Shown in pieces: positions 54,732 to 63,948 of a stretch of DNA of 64,000 nucleotides (its first letter is position 1; every line of letters starts with the position of its first letter). A program made the translations under genes and the position numbers. This DNA comes from Hyphomicrobiales bacterium (lineage in GTDB: Bacteria; Pseudomonadota; Alphaproteobacteria; Rhizobiales; Beijerinckiaceae): positions 62,001 through 126,000 of the forward strand of contig SEEM01000002.1 of the NCBI GenBank assembly GCA_004144595.1. Reading direction: 5' to 3'. The notes beneath the pieces were generated by a model, which searched no databases, was not told the DNA's origin, and worked only from the letters and a program-made list of their open reading frames with translations.

Positions 54732-55526
54732 TCAGGCCGCCGCGCCCTTGCGGGCACGGATATGCAGGAAGAGCGGGACGATAAGCGTGTCGGCGAGATA
54801 GGGGATGGCCCGTGCCGTCTCGGCGTCGACATGTGGTTCGGCCATGTGCTCGATCGCGAGCCCGGCCGCGACGATCATCGCCACCCATTCGCTCAGCGTG
54901 CGGTGGAAGCGCGGCACGCGGAAGGGCTCGGCGCTGGCCTTGACCTTGGCCGGCGCGGCGCCGAAGCGCCAGGTCTCGATCTCGCCGTCGACGCCGTCGA
55001 AATAGCGCGCGACCTCGATCGCGCGGATTTGGCCGGCCTCGTCGCGCAGCACCTTGCGATGGGGCGGCGCGAAGCAGGGATGCAGGATCGAGAATTGCAG
55101 GAAGCCCCCTCGCTTCAGGACGCGCGCCGCTTCCGCCAGCGCCTTGTCCTGGAAAGGCATGTCCATCATCGACATGAAGGCAGTCGCGAAATCGAACTGC
55201 GCGTCCGGGAAGGGCAGGGCGGTGCCGTCGCCGACCTGGTAGTCGATGCCGAGCGGCATAGTGGCTTCCGCCTCTTGCGCATGGCGGATGAAGGTCGGCG
55301 CGATATCGACGGCGGTCATGCGCCCGCCGGCCTCTGCGAGCTTGCGCGTGTTCGAGCCTTCGCCGCAGCCGATATCGAGGCCGTTCAACCCCGCAATATC
55401 CGGCAGGTTCGCCAGAAAGACCGGCGTGTTGAGCGCGTCGCGATAGAGGTCGTAGCCGGCCCGCGCATGTTGGGTCCAGGTCTCGGCATTGGCCTCCCAG
55501 CAGGCGGCGACATCGGTGCTGTCCAT
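54732..55526 (-). CDS. Class I SAM-dependent methyltransferase
   Basis: 264 aa. Motif I GLDIGCGEGSNTRKLAEAGG, motif II around MTAVDIAPTF, and a motif IV-like FATAFMSMMDMPFQD define a Rossmann-fold methyltransferase of the UbiE/type 11 kind. ILHPCFAPPHRKVL follows. The substrate is unknown. It is convergent with the acyl-CoA dehydrogenase and divergent from the SDR pair. Confidence 0.85.
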   Translation of the reverse strand: MDSTDVAACWEANAETWTQHARAGYDLYRDALNTPVFLANLPDIAGLNGLDIGCGEGSNTRKLAEAGGRMTAVDIAPTFIRHAQEAEATMPLGIDYQVGDGTALPFPDAQFDFATAFMSMMDMPFQDKALAEAARVLKRGGFLQFSILHPCFAPPHRKVLRDEAGQIRAIEVARYFDGVDGEIETWRFGAAPAKVKASAEPFRVPRFHRTLSEWVAMIVAAGLAIEHMAEPHVDAETARAIPYLADTLIVPLFLHIRARKGAAA

Positions 55527-55606
55527 GGTGCTGCTCCGTTGCGAGGGGAGCGGGGCTATAGAGCAGCGGACCGGGGATGGCCAGCGGCGATTCGCGGGGA
55601 ATTCCC

Positions 55607-56485
55607 ATGACCGCGACGCAACATTCTCTGGCTGGCCGGATCTGCCTCGTCGCGGGCGCCTCGCGCGGGGTCGGACGCGGCATCGCCAAGGCGTTGGGCG
55701 AAGCCGGCGCGGCCGTCATCGTCACCGGCCGCTCCAGCGAGGCCGGGCCGCGTACCGACCAGCGCATGGAGACCTTCGAGGACGCGGCGCGCGAGGTCGA
55801 GGCGGCCGGTGGCAAGGGCTATCCCTATCGCTGCGACCATACCAGCGAGCGCGATGTCGACGGGCTGGTCGCCTGGGCCCTGCGCCGCTTCGGGCGGCTC
55901 GACTGCGTCGTCGATGCGGTCTGGGGCGGCAATGAGGGCTATGACGGCGAGCGCTATCCCGATGGCTCCGGCTTCGGCACGCCGTTCTGGCGCCGCCCGG
56001 CGGCAAGGCTCGGCGAGAGCTTCGAAAGTGGCGTCTATGCGCAGCTCCTGCTCGCGCGGGCCGTGGCCCCGGCCATGGTGCAGATGCGCTCCGGCCTCAT
56101 CGTCACGCTGAGCTTCGACATGGTCGGCGGCTATCTCGGCGATGTCTTCTACGACCTCGCCAAGGCGGCGATGAACCGCCTGAGCTTCGCGATGGCGCAG
56201 GAGCTGAAGCCCTTCGGCGTCACGGCGCTGGGGCTGTCGCCGGGCCATGTCCTGACCGAGCGCGTTCGCGATGCCGGTCTGGGCCAGCAGACGACCGAGA
56301 CGCCGCTCTATGCCGGCCGCGCCGTGGCGGCGCTCGCAGGCGATCCGGACGTCTCGCGCCATACCGGCCAGATCCTCCATGTCGCCGATCTGGCGCGCGC
56401 CTATGGCTTCACTGACCGGGACGGCTCGCAGCCGGCTCGCTACGTCATCAATCAACAAGGAGGCGGCGATGTCGCTCAAGGGTAA
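55607..56485 (+). CDS. Short-chain dehydrogenase/reductase (DHRS1-like)
   Basis: 292 aa. NAD(P)-binding GASRGVGRGIAKALGEAG and the catalytic pair Ser (VTLSFDM) and YDLAKAAMNRL (YxxxK). The usual NNAG segment is replaced by VVDAVWGGNEGYDG, as in the DHRS1-like branch. ATG 55607 follows a GGGGAA site. The 3' end overlaps the next SDR gene by 17 nt, so they form a coupled pair. The substrate is unknown. Confidence 0.85.
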   Translation: MTATQHSLAGRICLVAGASRGVGRGIAKALGEAGAAVIVTGRSSEAGPRTDQRMETFEDAAREVEAAGGKGYPYRCDHTSERDVDGLVAWALRRFGRLDCVVDAVWGGNEGYDGERYPDGSGFGTPFWRRPAARLGESFESGVYAQLLLARAVAPAMVQMRSGLIVTLSFDMVGGYLGDVFYDLAKAAMNRLSFAMAQELKPFGVTALGLSPGHVLTERVRDAGLGQQTTETPLYAGRAVAALAGDPDVSRHTGQILHVADLARAYGFTDRDGSQPARYVINQQGGGDVAQG

Positions 56486-57329
56486 GACGCTTTTCATCAC
56501 CGGCGGCTCGCGCGGCATCGGTCTTGCCATCGCGCTCCGGGCGGCGCGAGACGGCGCCAATGTCACCATCGCCGCCAAGACGGCCGAGCCGCATCCAAAG
56601 CTTCCCGGCACAATCTACACCTCCGCGGCCGAGATCGAGGCGGCCGGTGGCAAATGCCTGCCGCTGATGGTCGATGTCCGCGACGAGCAGAGTGTGGCTG
56701 ATGCGATCGCCAAGACGGCCGAGACCTTCGGCGGCATCGACATCGTCGTGAACAATGCCAGCGCGATCCAGCTCAGCAATACCCAGACGACCGATATGAA
56801 GCGCTTCGATCTGATGCACCAGATCAACACGCGCGGCACCTTCATGGTCTCGAAATACGCCATTCCGCACCTGGCGAAGGCGCAGAACCCGCATATCCTG
56901 ATGCTGTCGCCGCCACTCGACATGAAGACGCAGTGGTTTGCGCCGCATCTGGCCTATTCGATCGCGAAATACGGCATGAGCCTGTGCGTGCTCGGCCTCG
57001 CCGGCGAGCTGGCCCGCCAGGGCATCGCAGTGAACGCGCTCTGGCCGCGCACCACGATCGCGACCGCCGCCGTCCAGAACCTGCTCGGCGGCGACAAGAT
57101 GGTGCAGGCGAGCCGCACGCCGGAGATCCTCGCCGATGCCGCCCACATGATCTTCTCGAAGCCCTCCCGCGAGTTCTCCGGCAACTTCCTGATCGACGAC
57201 AGCTTCATGGCCGGCGAAGGCATCACCGATTTCAGCCCGTACCGCGTCGACCCGTCGGTGCCGCTGATGCCGGATTTCTTCGTGCCCGCCGACAGCCTGC
57301 CGCCGCAGGGCGTGAAGGGCGGGGTGTGA
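56469..57329 (+). CDS. Short-chain dehydrogenase/reductase (HSDL2-like)
   Basis: 286 aa. TGGSRGIGLAIALRAARDGA (cofactor), VVNNASAIQLSNT, LMLSPPLDM and YSIAKYGMSLCVLGLAGELA (YxxxK) match the hydroxysteroid-dehydrogenase-like protein 2 group, without its SCP2 domain. AAGGAGG precedes the ATG. It is co-translated with the previous SDR; both lie near an acyl-CoA dehydrogenase, hinting at lipid or acyl-CoA metabolism. Confidence 0.87.
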   Translation: MSLKGKTLFITGGSRGIGLAIALRAARDGANVTIAAKTAEPHPKLPGTIYTSAAEIEAAGGKCLPLMVDVRDEQSVADAIAKTAETFGGIDIVVNNASAIQLSNTQTTDMKRFDLMHQINTRGTFMVSKYAIPHLAKAQNPHILMLSPPLDMKTQWFAPHLAYSIAKYGMSLCVLGLAGELARQGIAVNALWPRTTIATAAVQNLLGGDKMVQASRTPEILADAAHMIFSKPSREFSGNFLIDDSFMAGEGITDFSPYRVDPSVPLMPDFFVPADSLPPQGVKGGV

Positions 57330-57346
57330 CGAGAGGAAACGCCTCG

Positions 57347-57445
57347 GTCATTGCGAGAAGCATGGCGACGAAGCAACCCAGGAGGACTGGGCTGAAGCGG
57401 TCGATCCAGTCCCCCTCTGGATTGCTTCGCTGCGCTCGCAATGAC
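57347..57445. repeat. Intergenic palindromic repeat, family D
   Basis: GTCATTGCGAGAAGCATGGC...GAAGCAACCCAG pairs with CTGGATTGCTTCGCTGCGCTCGCAATGAC. The ends again read GTCATTGCGAG / CTCGCAATGAC. It lies between the SDR pair and corA. Confidence 0.82.
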
Positions 57446-57538
57446 GGCGAGGACGAATGAGCATCAACGGTTTGACACTGGCCGCATATCGGAGTTCCTG
57501 CCGGTTTCCCTCCTGACCGTGCAGCGAGATTCGCGCCC

Positions 57539-58528
57539 ATGCTGACGATCCACGGCACTTGCCCTGACGCGCGCGACAGGCTGCGCCCCGGTACGCTCGC
57601 TGCGAATGGAGATTTTCCGGACGATGTCCTCTGGATCGACCTGCTTAATCCGACTCCGCAGGAGGACAAGCGGGTCGAGAAGCATCTCGGCATCTCGATC
57701 CCGACGCGCGAGGAGATGCATGATCTCGAGCCGTCCGAGATCATCTACACCGAGAACGCCGCGCATTACTTGACCGTGCGCGTTATCTGCCAGTCGGACA
57801 CGATCGTGCCGAAGCTCGCTGACGTCACCTTCATTCTGACGGAGAAGGTGTTGGTGACCGTGCGCTATGACGAGCCGGGTGCCTTCAATATCTTTCTAAA
57901 CCGCTCGACCAAGCCTGGTGGTTGCGGCAGCCAGCCGGAGGCTGTGCTCGACGGATTGATCGAGGCCATCGTCGACCGTGCGGCGGAAGTGCTCCGTGCC
58001 GTCGGCGACAAGATCGACATGGCCTCCCGCCGCGTCTTCGCCGGTCGCGCGAAGGATGTGGAGCAGGGCGGGGCCTATCAGGTCGTGATCCAGCACATCG
58101 GCCAGCATGAACACATCATCTCGAATGTGCGCGAAAGCATGGTCTCGGTCGAGCGGGTGCTGCTCTTCCTCTCGGCCAATTACACGAGGCCGAAGAAGGC
58201 CCAGACCGGATTCTCGGCCGAGTGGCGCTCCGCCGTGCGCGACGTGCAGGCGATCGAGGAACACGCCGCCTTCCTTTCCAACAAGCTGCAATTCATGCTC
58301 GACGCGACGCTGGGCCTCGTCTCGATCGAGCAGAACAAGATCATCAAGCTCTTTTCGGTCGTCTCCGTCGCGCTGATGCCGCCGACCCTGATCGCCTCGA
58401 TCTACGGCATGAACTTCAAGACGATGCCGGAGTTGGAGTGGCAATGGGGCTATCCCTTCGCGATCGGGCTGATGATCCTGTTCGCGGTGCTGCCCTATCT
58501 GTTCTTCCGTTGGAAGAAGTGGCTCTGA
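57539..58528 (+). CDS. corA: CorA-family divalent cation transporter, copy 1
   Basis: 329 aa. A large cytoplasmic N-terminal funnel (about 1-265) and two C-terminal membrane helices (about 270-290 and 305-322) with the diagnostic YGMNFKTMPE loop (GMN motif). It forms a pentameric Mg2+ (or Co2+/Ni2+) channel. A second CorA (60341) lies on the opposite strand beyond an SLC13-type transporter gene. Confidence 0.93.
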   Translation: MLTIHGTCPDARDRLRPGTLAANGDFPDDVLWIDLLNPTPQEDKRVEKHLGISIPTREEMHDLEPSEIIYTENAAHYLTVRVICQSDTIVPKLADVTFILTEKVLVTVRYDEPGAFNIFLNRSTKPGGCGSQPEAVLDGLIEAIVDRAAEVLRAVGDKIDMASRRVFAGRAKDVEQGGAYQVVIQHIGQHEHIISNVRESMVSVERVLLFLSANYTRPKKAQTGFSAEWRSAVRDVQAIEEHAAFLSNKLQFMLDATLGLVSIEQNKIIKLFSVVSVALMPPTLIASIYGMNFKTMPELEWQWGYPFAIGLMILFAVLPYLFFRWKKWL

Positions 58529-58561
58529 GCCGCTGAGCGCGCGCGATACGTTGAAGGCCGG

Positions 58562-60340
58562 ATGACACAGCCGCAGATTCTATCCGTCCTTCTCGTCGCC
58601 GGCATGATGGCGGCTTTCCTGTGGGGGCGGCTGCGCTACGACATCGTTGCGATGCTGGCTCTGCTCGTGGCCGTGGCGCTCGGGCTCGTGCCGACAGCCG
58701 ATGCCTTCAAGGGCTTTTCCGACGACATCGTCATCATCGTCGGCAGCGCGCTGGTGCTCAGCTCAGCCGTGGCGCGCTCCCGCATCATCGAGCGCGTGTT
58801 CTCGAAGATGGGTTCGGGCCTGACATCGACGCAATTGCAGGTGCCGCTGCTGGTCTCCGTCGTCGCGGTGATGTCGGCGATCATCAAGAACATCGGCGCG
58901 CTCGCGATGATGCTGCCGATCGCCTACCAGCTCGCCCGCAAGAGCGGAAAATCGCCCTCGGTCTTCCTGATGCCGATGGCCTTCGCCTCACTGCTGGGCG
59001 GCATCGTCACCTTGGTCGGCACATCGCCCAACGTCATCGTCTCCCGCGTCCGCCAGGAACTCGGCGGCGAGCCCTTCCGCATGTTCGATTTCGCGCCGGT
59101 CGGCATCGTCGTTGCGATCGCGGGTTGCCTCTTCCTCAGCGTCGGCTACCGCCTGCTGCCGCGCGACCGCCGCGGCGCCGTCTCGCTCGACCAGGCAATC
59201 GACATCAAGGATTACCTGACGGAGGCCAAGGTCGGCGAGAAATCCCTGATGGCGGGGAAGACCGTCGCCGATCTCAAGGCCATCGGCGACGATGCGATCG
59301 AAATCGTCTCGATCCTTCGCAGTGAGCGCCGCGTCCAGGCACCGCTCCCCGACGCCTCCCTGCGCGCTGGCGACATCGTGCTGCTGCGCGGCGACGCCGC
59401 CGTGCTGGAGCGCGTCGTCGCGGAAGGTGGGCTCGACCTCGCGGGAACGGATCGCCCGACGCAGAAGGAGGACGCGCTCGATCCCGACCGCATCGCCGAA
59501 GCGATCATCGGCCCGGGCTCGACACTGATCGGCCAGTCGGCCGGCGACATGGCGCTGCATAGCCGCTTCGGCGTCAACATGATCGCGATCAGCCGGTCCG
59601 GCGAGCGCTTCAGCCAGCGATTGCGCGACATTCGCCTCAGGGCCGGCGACATTGTCGTGATTCAGGGCGACGAGAAGCTGCTGCCGGAAAAGCTCTCCGA
59701 GCTCAGCCTGCTGCCGCTGGCCGACCGGCTGGTGCCGCTGGGCTCGACGCGCCGCGTCGTACTGACCATGACGATCGTGCTGGCCGCGGTCATCGCGCTG
59801 GCGGCGGGGCTGGCGCCGGTGCCGATCGTCTTCTTCGCCGCAGCCGTGCTGCTGATCGCCTGCCGCTGCGTGCCCCTGCGCGAGGCCTATCATAGCATCG
59901 ACGCGCCGATCCTGCTGATGCTGGCGGCGCTGATCCCGGTCTCCGATTCGCTGCGCAGCACCGGCGCCACCGACCTCTTCGCATCCTGGCTGGCGACGAT
60001 CGGCGGCGGGCTACCGGGCTGGGCCTCGGTCGCGCTCATCTTGGTCGCGGCGATGGCGGTGACGCCGTTCCTCAACAATGCCGCGACGGTGCTGGTCATG
60101 GCGCCGATCGGCGCGGGCTTTGCGAAAAACCTCGGCTACAATCCCGACGCATTCCTGATGGCGGTGGCTATCGGCGCTGCCTGCGACTTCCTCACGCCGA
60201 TCGGCCACCAGTGCAATACGCTGGTGATGGGGCCGGGCGGCTATCGCTTCAGCGACTATGCCCGGCTCGGAGCGCCGCTGTCGCTGCTGGTGATCCTGCT
60301 TGCGGTGCCGATGATCCTGCTGGTCTGGCCACTCAAATAA
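58562..60340 (+). CDS. SLC13-family transporter with two TrkA_C (RCK_C) domains
   Basis: 592 aa. The N-terminal ~5 helices include ILSVLLVAGMMAAFLWGRLR and VTLVGTSPNVIVSR (a duplicated T-S-P-N-type signature). Two cytoplasmic RCK_C domains follow (about 210-290 and 305-385; LRAGDIVLLRGD, LRAGDIVVIQGD). The C-terminal helices carry TPFLNNAATVLVMAP and GAACDFLTPIGHQCNTLVMG. Relatives transport sulfate, dicarboxylates or other anions with Na+. It begins 34 bp after corA and its stop abuts the stop of the convergent second corA. Confidence 0.87.
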   Translation: MTQPQILSVLLVAGMMAAFLWGRLRYDIVAMLALLVAVALGLVPTADAFKGFSDDIVIIVGSALVLSSAVARSRIIERVFSKMGSGLTSTQLQVPLLVSVVAVMSAIIKNIGALAMMLPIAYQLARKSGKSPSVFLMPMAFASLLGGIVTLVGTSPNVIVSRVRQELGGEPFRMFDFAPVGIVVAIAGCLFLSVGYRLLPRDRRGAVSLDQAIDIKDYLTEAKVGEKSLMAGKTVADLKAIGDDAIEIVSILRSERRVQAPLPDASLRAGDIVLLRGDAAVLERVVAEGGLDLAGTDRPTQKEDALDPDRIAEAIIGPGSTLIGQSAGDMALHSRFGVNMIAISRSGERFSQRLRDIRLRAGDIVVIQGDEKLLPEKLSELSLLPLADRLVPLGSTRRVVLTMTIVLAAVIALAAGLAPVPIVFFAAAVLLIACRCVPLREAYHSIDAPILLMLAALIPVSDSLRSTGATDLFASWLATIGGGLPGWASVALILVAAMAVTPFLNNAATVLVMAPIGAGFAKNLGYNPDAFLMAVAIGAACDFLTPIGHQCNTLVMGPGGYRFSDYARLGAPLSLLVILLAVPMILLVWPLK

Positions 60341-61399
60341 CTAAAGCCAGCCGTTCTGCTTGAAGCGCCAGTACAGGATCGAACAGGACGACACGATCAC
60401 GCCGATCACGACGAAATAGCCGTACTGCATCTCCAGCTCCGGCATGTTCTTGAAGTTCATGCCGTAGATGCCAGCCAGCGCAGTCGGCACGGCCAGGATG
60501 GCAGCCCAGGATGCCAGGCGCTTGGTAATCAGACTTTCCTGGCTCTGCCCGACCAGCAGGCTCGCCTCGAACGCGAATGCCAGCACTTCGCGCAGGCTGT
60601 CGATCTTCTCCTGCACGGTGCGGACATGGTCGGTCACGTCGCGAAACATCGGGGCGAGCGTCGGCCGGACCTGCGGCACGGTGCCGTTCGTCAGGCGCTG
60701 GCAGACATCGACCAATGGCGCCACCGCATTGCGCAGGCGCAGCAGGTCGCGCCTGAGCATGTAAAGCCGTTCGATATCGGAGCGCGCCATCGGCCTGGCC
60801 AGGATCTTGTCCTCGATCTCCTCGACCTCGTCATGGATCGCTTCGAGCACCGGCATGTAGTTGTCGACGATAAAGTCGAGGATTGCGTAGAGGATGAAGT
60901 CCTCGCCCTTCGCCAGCGAGGTCGGGCAGGTCTCCCAATGCTGCCTGACCGACTTGTACGAGGTCGAGGCGCCGTGCCGGACGCTGACGATATAGCCGCG
61001 GCCGACGAAGATATGGGTCTCGCCGAAGGCGATGCGTCCGTCAATCAACTGTGCCGTGCGGGCGACAACGAAGAGCGCGTCGCCATATTGCTCGAGCTTG
61101 GGCCGCTGATGCGCGTTGGTCGCGTCCTCGACGGCGAGCGGGTGCAGGTTGAACTGCTGCTGCACGCAGCGCAGCAGCGCCGGCTCCGGCTCGCACAGCC
61201 CGATCCAGACGACGTGATCGTCCTTGCGTGCCCATTCGCCGGCTTCCGTGACCGGGATATCGGCGACGCGCACGCCATGGACATAAACGCCGGAGGCGAC
61301 GACGCCGTCCTGGTGGGGATGGTCCTGTTCGAGCGGGAGGGCGGCGGGCGCCGCTTCCCGCGCGGCTGGGGAGGTAAGCCGGATTTCCGAGACTGACAT
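60341..61399 (-). CDS. corA: CorA-family divalent cation transporter, copy 2
   Basis: 352 aa. The N-terminal ~35 residues are variable. The cytoplasmic funnel contains AVEDATNAHQRPKLEQYGDA and the two C-terminal helices flank YGMNFKNMPELEMQYGY. It is only distantly similar to copy 1, so this is not a recent duplication. The presence of two CorA types around one anion transporter gene suggests a linked ion-homeostasis locus. Confidence 0.92.
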   Translation of the reverse strand: MSVSEIRLTSPAAREAAPAALPLEQDHPHQDGVVASGVYVHGVRVADIPVTEAGEWARKDDHVVWIGLCEPEPALLRCVQQQFNLHPLAVEDATNAHQRPKLEQYGDALFVVARTAQLIDGRIAFGETHIFVGRGYIVSVRHGASTSYKSVRQHWETCPTSLAKGEDFILYAILDFIVDNYMPVLEAIHDEVEEIEDKILARPMARSDIERLYMLRRDLLRLRNAVAPLVDVCQRLTNGTVPQVRPTLAPMFRDVTDHVRTVQEKIDSLREVLAFAFEASLLVGQSQESLITKRLASWAAILAVPTALAGIYGMNFKNMPELEMQYGYFVVIGVIVSSCSILYWRFKQNGWL

Positions 61400-61502
61400 G
61401 CGACCACCTCGCCGATCGCTGGATCCGCGACGAGCAGGCTAGAACTGTTCGATCTCCGTGGAAATCCCTTTTCCGGCGAACCGAAAAGCTGTGGCTTCCG
61501 GT

Positions 61503-62567
61503 TCAGGTCATGACCTTGGCCACGACCTGCTTCAGCGCCGAGCCGTTCCGCTCCAGCCAGCCGGGAACCGGCAGGTTCTTGGAACGCAGGAAATCCGGGT
61601 TGAACAGCTTCGACTGATAGCGCGTGCCGTAGTCGCACAGCACCGTCACGATGGTGTGGCCCGGCCCCATCTGCTTCGCCAGCCGGATCGCGCCGGCGAC
61701 GTTGATGCCGGAGGAGCCGCCGAGGCACAGGCCCTCCTGCTCCAGCAGGTCGAAGACGATCTGCACCGCCTCCGCATCCGGGATCTGGAAGGCGATATCG
61801 ACCGGCGCGTCGACCAGATTGGCGGTGATCCGGCCCTGGCCGATGCCCTCGGTGATCGAGGAGCCCTCGGCCTTGAGCACGCCCGCCGTGTAGTAGGAAT
61901 AGAGCGCCGCGCCCATCGGATCGGCGAGCCCGATCATGACCTTCGGGTTGCGCGCCTTCAGCGCCATGCCGACGCCGGCGAGCGTCCCGCCCGAGCCCAC
62001 CGCGCAGATGAAACCGTCGACCTGGCCTGCCGTCTGCTCCCAGATTTCGGGGCCGGTCGTGTCGAGATGGCCCTGGCGGTTCGCGACATTGTCGAACTGG
62101 TTGGCCCAGACCGCGCCATTGGGCTCGGTCTTCGCCAGCGCCTCGGCGAGGCGGCCCGAGACCTTCACGTAATTGTTCGGGTTGGCGTAGGGCGCGGCCG
62201 GCACCTCGACCAGCGTGGCGCCGGCCAGCCGCAGCATGTCCTTCTTTTCCTGGCTCTGCGTCTCCGGGATGACGATGACCGAGCGATAGCCCAGCGCGTT
62301 GCCGACGAGCGCGATGCCGATGCCGGTATTGCCGGCCGTGCCCTCGACGATGACGCCGCCGGGCTTCAACTGCCCCCTCGCTTCGGCATCGCGGATGATG
62401 GCGAGCGCGGCGCGGTCCTTCACCGACTGGCCGGGATTCATGAACTCGGCCTTGCCGAGGATGGTGCAGCCGGTCTCTGCCGAAGCGCGCTCGAGCTTGA
62501 TGAGCGGGGTATTACCGATGGCTTCGATGACGCCATCCTTCATGTCGATCTTCGCGCGGATAGTCAT
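61503..62567 (-). CDS. cysK: Cysteine synthase A (O-acetylserine sulfhydrylase)
   Basis: A 354-aa PLP enzyme. The PLP lysine is Lys50 in NPGQSVKDRAAL; the substrate loop is EGTAGNTGIGIA (in place of the common TSGNTG), and ICAVGSGGTLAGVGMAL holds the PLP phosphate. It makes cysteine from O-acetylserine and sulfide. About 30 residues longer than E. coli CysK, as in other alphaproteobacteria. Cystathionine beta-synthase activity cannot be excluded. Confidence 0.9.
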   Translation of the reverse strand: MTIRAKIDMKDGVIEAIGNTPLIKLERASAETGCTILGKAEFMNPGQSVKDRAALAIIRDAEARGQLKPGGVIVEGTAGNTGIGIALVGNALGYRSVIVIPETQSQEKKDMLRLAGATLVEVPAAPYANPNNYVKVSGRLAEALAKTEPNGAVWANQFDNVANRQGHLDTTGPEIWEQTAGQVDGFICAVGSGGTLAGVGMALKARNPKVMIGLADPMGAALYSYYTAGVLKAEGSSITEGIGQGRITANLVDAPVDIAFQIPDAEAVQIVFDLLEQEGLCLGGSSGINVAGAIRLAKQMGPGHTIVTVLCDYGTRYQSKLFNPDFLRSKNLPVPGWLERNGSALKQVVAKVMT

Positions 62568-62708
62568 GGCAGGATTTCCCAATGTCTCTCCGACCTGATA
62601 GGCGAAAGCCTCACCGAGGTCACCAGCGAGCGGGCAACAAGCCCCGAGTTCGGAACAATGCCAGTCGCCAAGCCGCAAGCTGGAGAAATTTCTTCTCCGA
62701 AGCTCGCC

Positions 62709-63947
62709 ATGAACGAAATCCTGACCGTCGATCGCCTTGGCCAGAAGGGCGACGGCATCGTGCAGGCCGGCTCCGGCAGCATCTTCATTCCCTATGCGCT
62801 GCCGGGCGAGACCGTGCGCGCCGTCGTCGATGGCGAGCGCGGCCAGCTCGTCGAGATCATCGCGCCCTCCGCATCCCGCATCGCCGCCATCTGCCCGCTC
62901 TTTACCCGCTGCGGCGGTTGCGCGGCCCAGCACATGGCGCCCGGCCTCTACCGCGAATGGAAGCGCCAGCAGGTCGTGACCGCGCTCGGCCGCGCCGGCA
63001 TCGAGGCGCCGGTCGGCGATCTCGTCGACGCGCATGGCGCAGGCCGCCGCCGCGTCACCTTCCATGCCCGCCGCGAGGGCGAGGCGATGGTCGTCGGCTT
63101 CATGGCGGCGCGCAGCCACGATCTGATTTCGGTCGAGGCCTGCCCGGTGCTGGCGCCGGGGCTCGTTCGCGCTCCCGCCGTCGCCCTGATGCTGGCGAAC
63201 CGCATGGGCGGGGCCAACAAGCCGCTCGATATCCAGGTCACCGCCTCTGAAGCCGGGCTCGATGTCGATATCCGCGGCCATGGCCCGCTCGGCGACAAGC
63301 TCCGCCTCGCGCTGACGCAGCTTGCCGAACGGCTCGATCTCGCGCGACTCTCCAACCATGGCGAAATCGTCGTCGAACGCCGCCCGCCCTTGCAGCATAT
63401 GGGCAAGGCGCTGGTCGCGCCGGCCGCGGGCGGCTTCCTGCAGGCGACGGCGGTCGGCGAGGAGATACTTGCAGGGCTCGTCGTGGCGGCGCTGCCCAAG
63501 GGCAAGCGCGCGGCCGATCTCTTCGCCGGCTGCGGCCCGTTCAGCTTCCGCATCGCGGAGAAGATGCAGGTGCTAGCCATCGAGAGTGACAAGGCGGCGA
63601 TGCTGGCGCTCGCCAGGGGCGCCGGCGCGACGCAAGGTCTCAAACCCATCGCGACCGAGACGCGCGACCTGTTCCGCCGCCCGCTGCTGGAGCACGAACT
63701 CAACGGTTTCGATGTGGTCGTGCTCGATCCGCCGCGTGCCGGCGCGGAGGCGCAGGTCAAGCGATTGGCGGCCTCCAAGGTCAAGGACGTGATCTACGCC
63801 TCCTGCGATGTCGGCAGCTTCGCGCGCGACGCCGCGACCCTCGCTGCGGGCGGCTATGCGCTGGAGGCCGTGACGCCGGTCGACCAGTTCCGCTATTCCG
63901 CTCATGTCGAGCTCGTCGGCGTGTTCCGGCGGGGTAGGAAGGGCTAG
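62709..63947 (+). CDS. RlmD/TrmA-family RNA uracil-C5 methyltransferase
   Basis: 412 aa. A TRAM-like N-terminus (MNEILTVDRLGQKGDGIVQA), an Fe-S cysteine set (CPLFTRCGGCAAQH plus Cys in VEACPVL), SAM motif FAGCGPFSFRIAEK, LDPPRAGAEAQVKRL and the nucleophile Cys in IYASCDVGSFARDA. It probably makes m5U in 23S rRNA (U1939-type) and is shorter than E. coli RlmD. It is divergent from cysK by 141 bp. Confidence 0.9.
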   Translation: MNEILTVDRLGQKGDGIVQAGSGSIFIPYALPGETVRAVVDGERGQLVEIIAPSASRIAAICPLFTRCGGCAAQHMAPGLYREWKRQQVVTALGRAGIEAPVGDLVDAHGAGRRRVTFHARREGEAMVVGFMAARSHDLISVEACPVLAPGLVRAPAVALMLANRMGGANKPLDIQVTASEAGLDVDIRGHGPLGDKLRLALTQLAERLDLARLSNHGEIVVERRPPLQHMGKALVAPAAGGFLQATAVGEEILAGLVVAALPKGKRAADLFAGCGPFSFRIAEKMQVLAIESDKAAMLALARGAGATQGLKPIATETRDLFRRPLLEHELNGFDVVVLDPPRAGAEAQVKRLAASKVKDVIYASCDVGSFARDAATLAAGGYALEAVTPVDQFRYSAHVELVGVFRRGRKG

Positions 63948-63948
63948 A

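Noticed and set aside
61458-62708. Possible 829-aa fusion running across cysK into the RNA methyltransferase
   Set aside because: The first 417 codons are the antisense of cysK. The methyltransferase begins at 62709 with its normal TRAM-like N-terminus.
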